Origin: Candidatus Acidiferrum typicum
Lineage (GTDB): Bacteria; Acidobacteriota; Terriglobia; Acidiferrales; UBA7541
Assembly (NCBI GenBank): GCA_025463055.1
Contig: JAOAPV010000118.1
Location: forward strand, 1 to 64,000
DNA: 64,000 nt
Reading direction: 5' to 3'
The position numbers and the translations under genes were made by a program. Each line of letters begins with the position of its first letter. Positions within the stretch are counted from its first letter, which is position 1. Shown here one piece after another: positions 15,409-24,859 of this stretch. The notes under the pieces are model-generated. The model ran no database searches. It was not told the DNA's origin and saw only the letters and a list, made by a program, of their open reading frames with translations.

Positions 15409-16932
15409 ATGAGAAACATTTCAAAAAATCGACGTGCAAAGCAAGAAGCAGGAGTCGCTCTGGTCATCGCCATGGTTTCTCTGCTGCTCATCACCGGAGT
15501 GGCCTTAGCCATGGTAATGGCCTCGGGCATGGAGAGTTCCCTGAACGGGAATTACCGCTCTTCCTCCAGCTCCTACTATGCCGCCCTGGCCGGCCTCGAA
15601 GAAGGTCGCGGACGTCTCCTGCCCACAAATCCCAACCCTGTCGTCGTCACTAACGGCCTCACTAACTTGCTAGGTTTTATGCCTGTTGGGACGGTTAAGT
15701 ACATTCTGAATCCCAACCAAGCGGCTGGTGAGTCCCAAGGTACCATTCTCACCACCTATGCAGACAATGAGTATGTCTCTGAGTTTGGAGTTGCACCGAC
15801 CGCAACCACGAGTACGGGCTCCCTTTCCGCCACAAATTCCTCGAACATCCCTGGGCCGATGTACAAGTGGGTGCGCATCAACCCGATAACCGAAAGATCC
15901 CTGGGAAATGTGGACGTGAACGGCGACGGAAACTTTGACGCGGCGACTCCGCTTTATTACGACAGCGGTACCATACCTGCGACCCTGGTCGTTCCTCCGA
16001 TGGTTGCGGGCGTCCCCAATCCATCCTCCACGGCAAACCAGGTATTCGAAATCACGGCGTTGGCAGTCCTTCCCAACGGCAGCGAGAAACTGATGCAATA
16101 CCTGGTAGCTCCGCAGACCTATAACATGAACTTTCCTTCCGCGCTGACCTTGGGGGGGACTGTAGGAAACTTTGCCGGCGCAAGCTCCAATCCGTATCAT
16201 GTGAATGGCGCAGACGGCTCGGGGAGCGCTCCGTTAGTTCCCGGCTGCACGCCGAATGGGGCCGCGAAAAACGCCATCGGCGTGACCAATGGCGCCTCTG
16301 CTGCTGTGGTTACGGCGGGAATTCCTGGCAATCGTACGGACCACTACTCCGGTGCCGGCGCGTCCACACCCGATGTTGCCGCGGTGGGTCTGAACTCCAC
16401 TTTGTCGACGCCAAACAGCTTAAACCAGCTAGTGCAAAACATCCGCAACAATGCCGACGCGGTTATCCCCAACCCGCCCAATGCTCCGAACGTTAACAAC
16501 AGCGGAACGACCTATAACTTTGGCGGCCCCGGCTGGCCCGCCGGCATGTCGGCCAACAATCCCCAAACCGTCTACGTCGATGGCAGCTTCGACCTCGGCC
16601 CGAACACCGGGTACGGCTTGTTGGTGGTCACCGGCAACTTTACCTATCACGGTAACTCCGGGTGGAATGGAGTCATTCTGGTCATCGGAGACGGTACTAC
16701 CACCTTCCTGGGAAACGGTGGCGGCAATGGTGAATTTGACGGGGCTATTTTCGCTGCCACGACGCGCGACGCCGCTGGTACTCAGCTAGCTAACCTCGGT
16801 ACTGTTAATTTCGACATCTCCGGTGGTGGCGGCAACGGAATTTATTACAACCACTGCTGGGTCAATACTGTTCAGAAGCCGCCGACTTACAAGGTTCTTT
16901 CATTCAAAGAGATCCCGTACACGGTCAACTAA
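15409..16932 (+). CDS. pilX: PilX-type pilus assembly protein with long C-terminal domain
   Basis: A 507-residue protein. Residues 1-45 have a basic leader and a hydrophobic helix (AGVALVIAMVSLLLITGVALAMV) of the PilX N-terminal type, followed by SSLNGNYRSSSSSYYAALAGLEEGR, where the Glu-containing AALAGLEEGR is characteristic. Unlike classic PilX (about 190 residues) it continues into a long Gly/Asn/Thr-rich region. Its end (about 420-490: GLLVVTGNFTYHGNSGWNGVI onward) looks like a right-handed beta-helix or adhesin-like domain seen in acidobacterial and delta-proteobacterial PilX proteins. The start at 15409 follows AAGGA. It may present a surface-exposed tip domain. Confidence 0.75.
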   Translation: MRNISKNRRAKQEAGVALVIAMVSLLLITGVALAMVMASGMESSLNGNYRSSSSSYYAALAGLEEGRGRLLPTNPNPVVVTNGLTNLLGFMPVGTVKYILNPNQAAGESQGTILTTYADNEYVSEFGVAPTATTSTGSLSATNSSNIPGPMYKWVRINPITERSLGNVDVNGDGNFDAATPLYYDSGTIPATLVVPPMVAGVPNPSSTANQVFEITALAVLPNGSEKLMQYLVAPQTYNMNFPSALTLGGTVGNFAGASSNPYHVNGADGSGSAPLVPGCTPNGAAKNAIGVTNGASAAVVTAGIPGNRTDHYSGAGASTPDVAAVGLNSTLSTPNSLNQLVQNIRNNADAVIPNPPNAPNVNNSGTTYNFGGPGWPAGMSANNPQTVYVDGSFDLGPNTGYGLLVVTGNFTYHGNSGWNGVILVIGDGTTTFLGNGGGNGEFDGAIFAATTRDAAGTQLANLGTVNFDISGGGGNGIYYNHCWVNTVQKPPTYKVLSFKEIPYTVN

Positions 16933-16942
16933 GGAAGAGATT

Positions 16943-17524
16943 ATGAAAACCAGCTTGCTCATTCGTTCGATACTCGTAGCCAGTGTGGTCCTTTCCGCGG
17001 CGGGCCTTGTTCATGGTCAGGATGCTTCCAAACCTGACAAGAAGAAGGCATCCGCTGCGCAGCCAAAACCCACGTCCAAACCCCACAAGGTTTGGACCGA
17101 GGATGATCTTGGCACCATACGGAGCCGCGGGGACATCACCGTGGCGGCCGCGCAGACCCCAACGATCCCGGTAACGGCCGATGCGAGCCAACCTGCCGCT
17201 GCCCCAGCAAAGACATCCGCGTCGGCCATGCCGGTTGGCAAGCCTGCGCTTTCTAATCCCAAGACGGCCGGTGAGGCCGACGATATGATCGCTTGGGAGC
17301 AGCGGGATATCGATTCGCAACAAGAATTTGTTGATCGCTTGCAAACTCAGATTGAGCAAGCGCCGCCCGATCAGAGAGAGCGTTTGGAAAAATCCTTGAC
17401 CGAACGCCGGCAGTACCTGGCCGACACACGTCAAGAACAGCAGCAATTAATCGGGCAGAAAGAACTTCTTGTGAAAAAACCTGCGGGTGATACTAGCGCG
17501 GCGTCCTCACAGTCACCGCAATAG
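16943..17524 (+). CDS. Secreted coiled-coil protein, KVxTxDDL type, end of pilin operon
   Basis: A 193-residue exported protein of unknown function. The signal peptide (about 1-26) ends in VHGQ. A Lys/Pro-rich stretch leads into KVWTEDDLGTIRSRG (about 49-63), then an Ala/Pro-rich linker and a Gln/Glu-rich helical region (about 110-175) that should form a coiled coil (RDIDSQQEFVDRLQTQIEQA, RQYLADTRQEQQQLIGQ). It shares its layout and the K-V-x-T-[DE]-D-D-L motif with 6340-7011. GGAAGAG precedes the ATG, 10 bp after the PilX-type gene, and a strong terminator follows, so it is the last gene of the pilin operon. A periplasmic role in pilus assembly is possible from position only. Confidence 0.65.
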   Translation: MKTSLLIRSILVASVVLSAAGLVHGQDASKPDKKKASAAQPKPTSKPHKVWTEDDLGTIRSRGDITVAAAQTPTIPVTADASQPAAAPAKTSASAMPVGKPALSNPKTAGEADDMIAWEQRDIDSQQEFVDRLQTQIEQAPPDQRERLEKSLTERRQYLADTRQEQQQLIGQKELLVKKPAGDTSAASSQSPQ

Positions 17525-17558
17525 TTGCCACAAACCGTCTTTTCTCTCCCAGAGCACG

Positions 17559-17587
17559 GGGCCGGACGCCATTCCGGCCCTTTTTTT
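17559..17587 (+). terminator. Rho-independent terminator of the pilin operon
   Basis: GGGCCGGA (17559-17566) pairs with TCCGGCCC (17573-17580) around a 6-base loop and is followed directly by seven Ts. Confidence 0.92.
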
Positions 17588-17640
17588 CCTTCGGAGCCCA
17601 ACGCAGGATTGGCCAGTGAGAGTCATTCCCTGGTATGCGG

Positions 17641-17646
17641 TATAAT
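17641..17646 (+). promoter_or_regulatory. hslV: Perfect -10 hexamer before hslV
   Basis: TATAAT lies six bases before an ATG (17653) that is in frame with hslV. Transcription would start at or next to that ATG. No good -35 is seen at 16-18 bases, so other elements may compensate. Confidence 0.55.
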
Positions 17647-17679
17647 AGCCTGATGGAGAATCGACACGGAAGCGCACTG

Positions 17680-18204
17680 ATGCACGGTACGACTGTGCTC
17701 TGCGTGCGCAAAGACAATAAAGCGGTGCTAATCGCCGATGGCCAGGTGACCATGGGCGATCACGTGATGAAGCATACGGCGCGCAAGACCCGCCGCCTGT
17801 TCAACGACAAAGTCATCGCCGGTTTTGCGGGCTCGACAGCCGACGCCATCTCGCTCTTCGAGCGTTTCGAGGGCAAGCTCCAGGAACATTCGGGCAATCT
17901 CCAAAAAGCCTCCGTTGAGCTAGCCAAGGAATGGCGCAAGGACCGCGCGTTGCGTCATTTGGAAGCATTGTTAATTGTCGCGGACGCGAAGTCCACTTTT
18001 TTGCTTTCGGGAAATGGCGATGTAATCGAGCCGGACGACGGGCTCTGCGCCATCGGTTCCGGCGGCAGCTATGCCGTGGCCGCAGCACGCGCGATGCTCA
18101 AACATACCAAGCTGAGCACAAAGGACCTGGCCATGGAGGCTATGCGCATCGCCAGCGAAATTTGCATTTACACGAACGCAAACTTTACAGTGGAGGAGCT
18201 GTAA
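17680..18204 (+). CDS. hslV: ATP-dependent protease peptidase subunit HslV (ClpQ)
   Basis: HslV forms the double-ring proteolytic core of the HslVU protease, a bacterial proteasome relative that degrades unfolded and regulatory proteins in the cytosol. The protein begins [11 protein letters not shown]; removal of the first residues exposes the catalytic N-terminal threonine. Conserved features include [50 protein letters not shown] and EICIYTN. The 174-residue length is normal. ATG 17680 has GGAAG seven bases upstream. An in-frame ATG at 17653 lies six bases after a perfect TATAAT and could be a leaderless start adding nine residues. hslU follows by 173 bp. Confidence 0.93.
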   Translation: MHGTTVLCVRKDNKAVLIADGQVTMGDHVMKHTARKTRRLFNDKVIAGFAGSTADAISLFERFEGKLQEHSGNLQKASVELAKEWRKDRALRHLEALLIVADAKSTFLLSGNGDVIEPDDGLCAIGSGGSYAVAAARAMLKHTKLSTKDLAMEAMRIASEICIYTNANFTVEEL

Positions 18205-18377
18205 AGGTTTTACGGAATGCGGCAACTATCGCGTGCAGTTATCGTCGAAGATCTCATAGCAGACCTGGATTAAGCTCCCCACTCCAAAACAGCAGGTACA
18301 GAAAGCCTTGCGTTTGCGTTTTAGGTAGGATGGAATGGAACAGTTGGGTCAGCACAGGGGCTGGAACAGAAGGATTC

Positions 18378-19817
18378 ATGCCAAGCAAGTCTGAAAAAGA
18401 AATAATTTTCGCGCCGGGAGGCAATGGCGCCGCGCCGGAGGAAGCCGAGGAGCTTCTTCCCGCGCTCGACGACATGACTCCGCGCGAAATCGTCGCGGAG
18501 CTCGACAAATATATCGTCGGGCAGAACGCCGCGAAGCGCGCTGTGGCCGTGGCTTTGCGTAACCGCGTGCGCCGCCAGAAGCTTCCGCCCGAAATCGCCG
18601 AAGACGTTCTGCCCAAAAATATTCTGATGATCGGCCCGACGGGCGTTGGCAAAACGGAAATCGCGCGCCGGCTTGCGCGACTGGCCGGCTGCCCGTTCGT
18701 TAAAGTCGAAGCCTCGAAGTACACCGAAGTCGGCTATGTGGGCCGCGATGTGGAATCTATGGTGCGCGACCTGGTCGAAACTTCGATCGACATGGTGCGC
18801 GAGGAAAAGCTCGATGAAGTAGCCGATCGCGCCGAACAAACTGCGGAAGAGCGCGTCCTCGATCTCCTGCTGCCGCCTTCGCCTCCGCCTGCACAGGGTA
18901 CTACCGAAACTGAACTCGCACAGCAGCGCGAGCAAACGCAGCGCACCCGCGAGAAACTCCGCGCGCAGCTGCGCGAAGGTAAGCTCGATCAGCGCATGGT
19001 CGATCTCGAGGTGCGCGAACGCGCGATGCCCTCCTTTGAAATCATCTCCAATCAAGGTGTCGAGGAGATGGACGTCAACATCAAGGACATGCTTTCCGGC
19101 ATGTTTGGTCAGCAGAAAAAGAAGCGCAAGATGAGCGTCGCCGACGCCTTCGAGTACCTGATTCAGGAAGAAGAGAACAAGCTGCTCGACATGGACCAGG
19201 TCACGCGCACGGCCGTAGAGCGCGCCGAGCAGATGGGCATCATCTTCATCGACGAGATCGACAAAGTCGCGGGACGCGAATCCGGTCACGGACCCGACGT
19301 CTCCCGTGAAGGTGTTCAGCGCGATATTCTGCCCATCATCGAAGGCACCACAGTCAATACTCGCTATGGAATGATTCGCACCGACCACATTCTTTTCATT
19401 GCGGCGGGCGCTTTCCATGTGACCAAGCCCTCGGATCTAATTCCCGAGCTACAAGGCCGTCTGCCCATTCGCGTCGAGCTGCAATCACTCAAAGAAGAAG
19501 ACTTCGTCCGCATTCTCACGGAGCCCAAGAATGCTCTCATCAAGCAATACGTTGCGCTGCTCGAAACCGAAGGCGTGAAGCTGAACATCACCGACGACGC
19601 CGTTGACGCCATCGCTAAGTTCGCCACGAGCGTCAACGAGCAGACTGAGAACATCGGCGCTCGCCGCCTGCACACTATTCTCGAAAAGGTCCTCGACGAG
19701 CTCTCCTTTGAAGCTCCCGACCTGAAGAAGAAAAACGTGAAGGTCGACTCCGCGTACGTGCACAAGCAGCTCGCCGACATCGTCAAGAACCAGGACCTGA
19801 GCCGGTACATCCTGTAA
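18378..19817 (+). CDS. hslU: ATP-dependent protease ATPase subunit HslU
   Basis: HslU is the AAA+ unfoldase that caps HslV, uses ATP to unfold substrates and opens the protease. The 479-residue protein has [16 protein letters not shown] at the N-terminus, Walker A GPTGVGKT, the pore loop GYVGRD, an I-domain insertion (about 150-260, charged and helical), Walker [11 protein letters not shown], and sensor and arginine-finger regions ([26 protein letters not shown]). The C-terminal LSRYIL is the tail that docks into HslV. ATG 18378 has AAGGA close upstream. The N-terminal 35 residues are a little longer than in Escherichia coli. The 173 bp before it has no gene. Confidence 0.95.
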   Translation: MPSKSEKEIIFAPGGNGAAPEEAEELLPALDDMTPREIVAELDKYIVGQNAAKRAVAVALRNRVRRQKLPPEIAEDVLPKNILMIGPTGVGKTEIARRLARLAGCPFVKVEASKYTEVGYVGRDVESMVRDLVETSIDMVREEKLDEVADRAEQTAEERVLDLLLPPSPPPAQGTTETELAQQREQTQRTREKLRAQLREGKLDQRMVDLEVRERAMPSFEIISNQGVEEMDVNIKDMLSGMFGQQKKKRKMSVADAFEYLIQEEENKLLDMDQVTRTAVERAEQMGIIFIDEIDKVAGRESGHGPDVSREGVQRDILPIIEGTTVNTRYGMIRTDHILFIAAGAFHVTKPSDLIPELQGRLPIRVELQSLKEEDFVRILTEPKNALIKQYVALLETEGVKLNITDDAVDAIAKFATSVNEQTENIGARRLHTILEKVLDELSFEAPDLKKKNVKVDSAYVHKQLADIVKNQDLSRYIL

Positions 19818-19833
19818 AGTCCGAAACACATAA

Positions 19834-21018
19834 ATGGACAAGCGAATTTCGCGGAATTCCGAGGCGCTCTGGATTCGGCGGCGGCGAATTGTGCCTTGCG
19901 CGTTCGGAATTTCGGTTTTCATCTTCCTCCTCGCTATCGGCTGCGGCGCCCCGGGCGAACCCACCCCGCCTGTTCCACCAACTCCCGTAAGGATTACCGA
20001 TCTAGCGACACAGCAAACAGGTGACGCCGTCCAGCTCACATTCACTCTGCCGGCGAAAACCGTTTCCGGTGAGCGCCTAGCCCAGCCTCCCGCCATCGAA
20101 GTGCTGCGCGGCGCCGTGAAGCCCGACGGCTTGCCCGACGCCAAATCATTTCGCACCATCGAAACGATTCCCGGCGCGCTAGTCGGCGAATATCGCGCCG
20201 CGGACAAGATCCAAATTTTCGATCGCATCTCTCCGGAAGACCTTCGCGCCTATCCGGGCGGGTCCCTCGCCTACCGTGTGCGCACCCGTGCGTCACGCAA
20301 GCGCGCTTCTGCCGACTCCAACACTGTTATCGTGCGCATCCGCCCTGTGCCCGAGCGCATCACGTCACTTCAGGCCACCGTCACCGAGTCCGCCATCGAG
20401 CTCTCCTGGTCCGCCCCAGGCCACACTTCCACCGCCGATCCGCTCCCTGCGATTTCCGAATATCGAATCTACCGTGGCGAAATCGACCCCGCCTCCGCCG
20501 AGGCCGCCGTTAAGGATCTCTCGCAAGCCAAATGGAAATCACCGCTCGCCCTTCTCGCCTCCTCCCCCAACACGAGCTACCGCGACACCACCTTCGATTT
20601 TGGCAAGACGTACGTCTACACGGTGCGTACGGTAATTCCTGCAGATGGCGGCACGATTGAGTCGGCCGATTCCGTCCCGGCCATCGTCACGCCGCCTGAC
20701 ATCTATGCCCCGGCCGTCCCGCAGGGTTTGGTAGCCGCCGTCGTCACCCCCGACCCAAATGCTCCGTCCGAGGTCGACCTATCCTGGTCCATCAACACTG
20801 AAACCGACGTGGCCGGCTATCACGTCTACCAAAGTGAGCAAGAAGGCACGCCAGGTAGGCTTCTTACTCCCGATCTGTTGCTCTCCCCGGCCTATCGTGA
20901 TACGTCTGTACAGCCCGGTCACCGCTATTGGTACGCTGTGACCGCCGTCGACCACTCTGGCAACGAAAGCGCGCCTTGCGCTCCCGTAGCCGCAGAAGTC
21001 GCGCAACCTTCTCCATAG
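19834..21018 (+). CDS. Lipoprotein with fibronectin type III-like repeats
   Basis: A 394-residue lipoprotein. A basic start and a hydrophobic stretch end in a lipobox (LLAIGCG), so Cys should be lipidated and the protein anchored to the inner or outer membrane. The rest is built of three FN3-like beta-sandwich units (about 50-165, 170-285 and 290-390). Each has recurring motifs such as ITSLQATVTESAIELSWSAP...YRIYRG, VDLSWSINTETDVAGYHVYQSE and HRYWYAVTAVDHSGNES. It starts 16 bp after hslU and may be cotranscribed. A structural or adhesion role is likely; no enzymatic motif is seen. Confidence 0.75.
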   Translation: MDKRISRNSEALWIRRRRIVPCAFGISVFIFLLAIGCGAPGEPTPPVPPTPVRITDLATQQTGDAVQLTFTLPAKTVSGERLAQPPAIEVLRGAVKPDGLPDAKSFRTIETIPGALVGEYRAADKIQIFDRISPEDLRAYPGGSLAYRVRTRASRKRASADSNTVIVRIRPVPERITSLQATVTESAIELSWSAPGHTSTADPLPAISEYRIYRGEIDPASAEAAVKDLSQAKWKSPLALLASSPNTSYRDTTFDFGKTYVYTVRTVIPADGGTIESADSVPAIVTPPDIYAPAVPQGLVAAVVTPDPNAPSEVDLSWSINTETDVAGYHVYQSEQEGTPGRLLTPDLLLSPAYRDTSVQPGHRYWYAVTAVDHSGNESAPCAPVAAEVAQPSP

Positions 21019-21058
21019 ATCCGGGTTTGAACTTTGGAAAGCTGTCGGGAGCTTCTTT

Positions 21059-21502
21059 TTGATCGCTGTCCGAGCTCATCTCCCAGGGTATGGCAGGCTC
21101 CACGTTTTCAAGAACGCGGCCATTCGCACCGGTGTCTATTCCGGCGTGGGGATGGCCATGGTTCTCGTCGCCTGGCTCGTCGTTGCCAACCGCGCTCCTT
21201 CTCTCGAGTCCTTTGCGCGGGAACGCAACCTCGCGGCCTTCGTGGCTCTCGGCCTCTTCGCGGCTGTTCCCGTTCTTCGTTTCATGCGCCTTCCCGGACC
21301 GCTTCTGGCCTCCGGCCTCGTTGGCTTGAGCATCATGGCTCTCACGTACCGCCTGCTTTGTGTTTATTTCTCGGAACTCGCCGCGCGCTACAGCACCGTG
21401 CAGCTCTTCACGCTGGGCGCAGTTGTCTATATGATTCTGGCGACGCTCTCCTGGATCGGCACCTGCATTTGGAGAGCTCGCGAATCACGCGTTTCGCACT
21501 AA
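21059..21502 (+). CDS. Small integral membrane protein, function unknown
   Basis: A 147-residue protein with four predicted membrane helices (approximately 25-45, 60-78, 83-100 and 112-135) and short loops. A basic N-terminus precedes the first helix (VYSGVGMAMVLVAWLVVA). No family motif was recognised. The start is a TTG at 21059 with GGGAG about seven bases upstream, which is the only start that includes the basic N-terminus. It sits between the FN3 lipoprotein (40 bp) and the FAH-family enzyme (31 bp) on the same strand, so it is likely part of that transcript. Confidence 0.6.
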   Translation: MIAVRAHLPGYGRLHVFKNAAIRTGVYSGVGMAMVLVAWLVVANRAPSLESFARERNLAAFVALGLFAAVPVLRFMRLPGPLLASGLVGLSIMALTYRLLCVYFSELAARYSTVQLFTLGAVVYMILATLSWIGTCIWRARESRVSH

Positions 21503-21533
21503 CATTCAAATCCTTACGGTGGGTTGATCCTGC

Positions 21534-22322
21534 ATGAAATTCTGCCGCTTCGTTGCTCTCGACTGTCCAGACTCGTCTCGCAACCCGATTTACGGCATCT
21601 TGGACGAATACCAGGTCCGCGAAATCTCCGGAGCGCCTTGGGCGGAGTGGTCTCAGTCTCCTCGGGCCTATCCGTTGGCCGCGGTACGGTTGGTGGCTCC
21701 GGTCGATCCCACCAAGGTCGTATGCATCGGCCGCAACTATGCCGCGCACGCCGCCGAACTCGGCAACGAAGTCCCCAAAGAGCCGCTCATGTTTCTCAAG
21801 CCGCCCTCTTCCATTGTTGGCTGCGACGAACCCATCATCCTCACGCAGTATTCTCAGCGCATCGAGCACGAAGGCGAGCTGGCCATCGTGATCGGCCGCC
21901 TTTGCTCGCGGCTCCGCGATTCGGATGACGCGTTGTCTTATGTTCTAGGCTATACCTGCCTCAACGACGTCACCGCGCGCGACATCCAGAAAAGCGATGT
22001 CCAATTCACGCGTGGCAAAGGCTTCGACACGTTCTGCCCCGTTGGCCCGCACATAGAAACCGATCTCGACCCCACCAACGTTCTCGTCGAGACGCGCGTC
22101 AACGGCGCGGTCCGCCAGTCCGGTAACACTTCGCTGATGATTTATCCTTGCGCTTTTCTGATCCGCTGGATTTCCCGCATGATGACCCTCTATCCCGGCG
22201 ACGTAATCGCCACCGGTACGCCCGCGGGCGTGGGCCCGCTCGTAGCCGGCGACGCCGTGGAGGTCAGTGTTGCAGGAATCGGAGTGTTGCGTAATCCGGT
22301 GCATGCCCCGCAAGCACAGTAG
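21534..22322 (+). CDS. Fumarylacetoacetate hydrolase (FAH) family protein
   Basis: A 262-residue metal-dependent enzyme of the FAH superfamily, whose members hydrolyse, decarboxylate or isomerise 2-oxo/enol acids. The catalytic domain begins at VVCIGRNYAAHAAELG and holds the metal ligands in HEGELAIVIGR (Glu-x-Glu) and in the NDVTARDIQ region (Asp). PLMFLKPPSSIVG, TRGKGFDTFCPVGPHI, GNTSLMIYPCAFLI and GDVIATGTPAGVGPL are all conserved. The N-terminal 50 residues are the short extra domain seen in many bacterial members. The general fold is certain; substrates could be acylpyruvates, oxaloacetate or a homoprotocatechuate intermediate. Confidence 0.88.
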   Translation: MKFCRFVALDCPDSSRNPIYGILDEYQVREISGAPWAEWSQSPRAYPLAAVRLVAPVDPTKVVCIGRNYAAHAAELGNEVPKEPLMFLKPPSSIVGCDEPIILTQYSQRIEHEGELAIVIGRLCSRLRDSDDALSYVLGYTCLNDVTARDIQKSDVQFTRGKGFDTFCPVGPHIETDLDPTNVLVETRVNGAVRQSGNTSLMIYPCAFLIRWISRMMTLYPGDVIATGTPAGVGPLVAGDAVEVSVAGIGVLRNPVHAPQAQ

Positions 22323-22452
22323 TCCCGTTCGCTCTGCTTCTGTAAAATTGCCTACGTGGGGTTGCACCCGCTGAATCCGGTGAATGTAGTGGCCGCTGTT
22401 TAGACCGGTCACTCCCTGCACAGGTCCCACGCAAAACCACGGAGCCGTCTCA

Positions 22453-22905
22453 TTGAATACAGTATCGTCTGATTGGAAACTCATGCTTGCAATGGGTGGG
22501 GTGGCCGTAGCCGCCATCGGGATGATTGCGTATGCGTTCTTTCGCCCCGCTGAAGAACCCGAAGACATCGAACGTAAGCGTCGGTTGCACCTGAATCAGA
22601 TCGGTCGCATCGCGGAAGGCCAAGTCGTTGAGCTCGTTGCTCACGCACCGGAGCCTCGGGAAAAAAGTAAGCGCCTATTTCGGTCGCGTCCTCAGCCGCT
22701 TGCAGACTTGAGTCCGCGCCAGCTCGTCTCTTACAGCTACGCCATCTCCGGCGTCACCTACCACACGGCGCAAGATGTTACCGGCCTGGAAAGCCAGGTC
22801 CGCTTCGATAAGCTGGCCGCCGGCCAGCCGGCCAGCATAAAGTACGACCCTTCGAATCCCACGGATTCGATCCTCGTAGCTGACGACTGGTCCGGTTTAC
22901 GCTAA
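22453..22905 (+). CDS. DUF3592-like single-pass membrane protein
   Basis: A 150-residue protein with one N-terminal membrane helix (LMLAMGGVAVAAIGMIAYAFF, about 10-30). It is followed by a basic linker and a beta-rich domain ending ASIKYDPSNPTDSILVADDW. The latter closely follows the DUF3592 pattern, in which V.Y.P..P..S.L closes the domain. The domain probably faces the cytoplasm or periplasm; its function is unknown. The start is a TTG with GGAG eight bases upstream. It lies 130 bp after the FAH-family gene. Confidence 0.6.
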   Translation: MNTVSSDWKLMLAMGGVAVAAIGMIAYAFFRPAEEPEDIERKRRLHLNQIGRIAEGQVVELVAHAPEPREKSKRLFRSRPQPLADLSPRQLVSYSYAISGVTYHTAQDVTGLESQVRFDKLAAGQPASIKYDPSNPTDSILVADDWSGLR

Positions 22906-23022
22906 TACGTCCGTGTAGCGGCGTAGAACGCTGCTTCCCAGCTTGGCGCGATCGCAAATTGGGCACGCTCTTCGTTCTGATTTCTCACCCATTGCGCTAT
23001 TCTTCTACAGCGGCTTAGCGCC

Positions 23023-23277
23023 ATGAAACGCATACTCGCCTCCATTGTAACCACCATCCTGATCGTAGCTATGACTCTCGGTGCGATGTTCACGTTGGTC
23101 CGCACCACTGTCTATGTCACATCTATTCCGTCGCCTCTGCAACGTGCTATTGCCATTGCCGCCGAACTGCTCCTTGGCGTTGTCCTTCTTCTCGGCACCG
23201 TCTGGCTGGCCACGCATCTTGCCGTTCGCATCTTCAGCGTAAAAGATGCACCTTCCCCGGGAGGTCCCATTGCCTGA
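23023..23277 (+). CDS. Small two-helix membrane protein
   Basis: An 84-residue protein with two hydrophobic helices (about 4-27 and 42-66) joined by a short polar loop. It is not recognised as a known family. No strong ribosome site is seen before ATG 23023. Its last eight bases overlap the TTG start of the carboxyltransferase gene, and that gene's ribosome site lies inside this one, so the two are probably cotranscribed and coupled. That coupling is the best support that this frame is real. Confidence 0.5.
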   Translation: MKRILASIVTTILIVAMTLGAMFTLVRTTVYVTSIPSPLQRAIAIAAELLLGVVLLLGTVWLATHLAVRIFSVKDAPSPGGPIA

Positions 23278-24859
23278 ACCGAAGCGCGTGTCGCAATCGC
23301 TCGCCAATCACCATGACCGCATGGAAGAACTCCGCAAGCTTGATGCGGAAGCCCAAGCGGGCGGTGGTCCGGAGCGCCGCGAGCGCGAACATAAGGCGGG
23401 CAAGCTCACCGCCCGCGAACGCATCCATCTTCTGCTCGATGAAAATACCTTTGAAGAGCTGGACAAATTCATGCGCCACCGCAGCACGGACTTCGGCATG
23501 GACGAGCAGCGTCCGGCTGGCGACGGATTTGTCACGGGTTTCGGGCGCATCGATGGCCGCTTGGTGTACGTTTTCGCGCAGGACTTCACCGTGTTCGGCG
23601 GCTCGCTCTCCGAAACGAATGCGCTGAAAATTTGCAAAATTATGGATCAGGCCATGCGCGTCGGCGCGCCGCTCATCGGCCTCAATGATTCTGGCGGCGC
23701 TCGCATTCAGGAAGGCGTCGCGTCTCTCGCCGGCTACGCCGATATTTTTCTACGCAACACGCTGGCTAGCGGTGTCATCCCGCAGATCAGCGCCGTCATG
23801 GGGCCCTGTGCAGGCGGTGCGGTCTATTCCCCCGCGATCACCGACTTCATCTTCATGACTCGCGACACGTCCTACATGTTCGTGACCGGCCCCGATGTCA
23901 TCAAAACCGTGACGCACGAAGAAGTCACTAAGCAGGAGCTAGGCGGCGCGATGACTCACAACGCCACCAGCGGTGTCGCCCACTTTATCGCTCCCGATGA
24001 TGCCGACTGCCTTGCCATGATTCGCGAGCTGCTGAGCTTTCTTCCTTCCAATAACGTCGACGATCCGCCGCGCCGTGCCACTTCCGATCCCGCCGATCGC
24101 CGCGACGAGACACTCAACACGCTTGTCCCCGACGATCCACAAAAGCCCTATGACATAAAGGACGCGATTCATTCCATCGTGGACGACTCGTACTTCTTCG
24201 AGGTCCATGAGCATTTCGCCAAAAATTTGGTCGTGGGTTTCGCGCGCCTCGATGGCCGCCCCGTGGGCATTGTCGCCAATCAGCCCGCCTTTCTCGCCGG
24301 CGTCCTCGATATCAACGCTTCCGTGAAAGGCGCCCGCTTCGTGCGCTTCTGCGACGCCTTCAATATTCCCCTCATCACCTTCGAAGACGTGCCCGGATTT
24401 CTCCCCGGCACGCAGCAGGAATACGGCGGCATTATCAAGCACGGCGCCAAGCTCCTCTTCGCCTACGCTGAAGCCACCGTCCCCAAAATCACGATCATCA
24501 CTCGCAAAGCCTACGGCGGCGCCTATTGCGTCATGGCCTCGAAACACATCCGCACCGACGCAAATTTCGCGTGGCCCGCCGCCGAGATTGCGGTAATGGG
24601 CCCCGAAAGCGCCGTCAACATCGTCTATAAACGTGAGCTGGAAAAAGTTCCGGAGTCCGAACGCGAATCCGTACGCCGCGAGAAAATTGCCGAATTCCGC
24701 GACCGCTTCGCAAACCCCTTCGTAGCCGCCGAGCGCGGATACATCGACGCGGTAATCGAGCCCGCCGGGACCCGCGCCAGAGTCATCACGGCCCTGCGCG
24801 CCCTGGAAACCAAGCGCGACACCAACCCCAAGAAAAAGCACGGCAACATCCCGCTATAA
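23270..24859 (+). CDS. pccB: Acyl-CoA carboxylase carboxyltransferase subunit (propionyl-CoA carboxylase beta type)
   Basis: A 529-residue carboxyltransferase that moves CO2 from carboxybiotin to an acyl-CoA, most likely propionyl-CoA giving methylmalonyl-CoA. Crotonase-fold motifs are clear in both halves: [13 protein letters not shown] and [13 protein letters not shown] in the first, [24 protein letters not shown] and [16 protein letters not shown] in the second. [19 protein letters not shown] is typical of the N-terminus. The TTG at 23270 is chosen because GGGAGG sits five bases upstream; an in-frame ATG at 23246 lacks such a site. The partner biotin carboxylase and biotin carrier genes lie 2.4 kb downstream. 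The stop overlaps the HicB relic. Confidence 0.92.
   Translation: MPEPKRVSQSLANHHDRMEELRKLDAEAQAGGGPERREREHKAGKLTARERIHLLLDENTFEELDKFMRHRSTDFGMDEQRPAGDGFVTGFGRIDGRLVYVFAQDFTVFGGSLSETNALKICKIMDQAMRVGAPLIGLNDSGGARIQEGVASLAGYADIFLRNTLASGVIPQISAVMGPCAGGAVYSPAITDFIFMTRDTSYMFVTGPDVIKTVTHEEVTKQELGGAMTHNATSGVAHFIAPDDADCLAMIRELLSFLPSNNVDDPPRRATSDPADRRDETLNTLVPDDPQKPYDIKDAIHSIVDDSYFFEVHEHFAKNLVVGFARLDGRPVGIVANQPAFLAGVLDINASVKGARFVRFCDAFNIPLITFEDVPGFLPGTQQEYGGIIKHGAKLLFAYAEATVPKITIITRKAYGGAYCVMASKHIRTDANFAWPAAEIAVMGPESAVNIVYKRELEKVPESERESVRREKIAEFRDRFANPFVAAERGYIDAVIEPAGTRARVITALRALETKRDTNPKKKHGNIPL

Noticed and set aside
18321-19418. 365-codon minus-strand frame opposite hslU
   Set aside because: Shadow of hslU: its protein has repetitive His/Leu/Asp composition and no recognisable domain.
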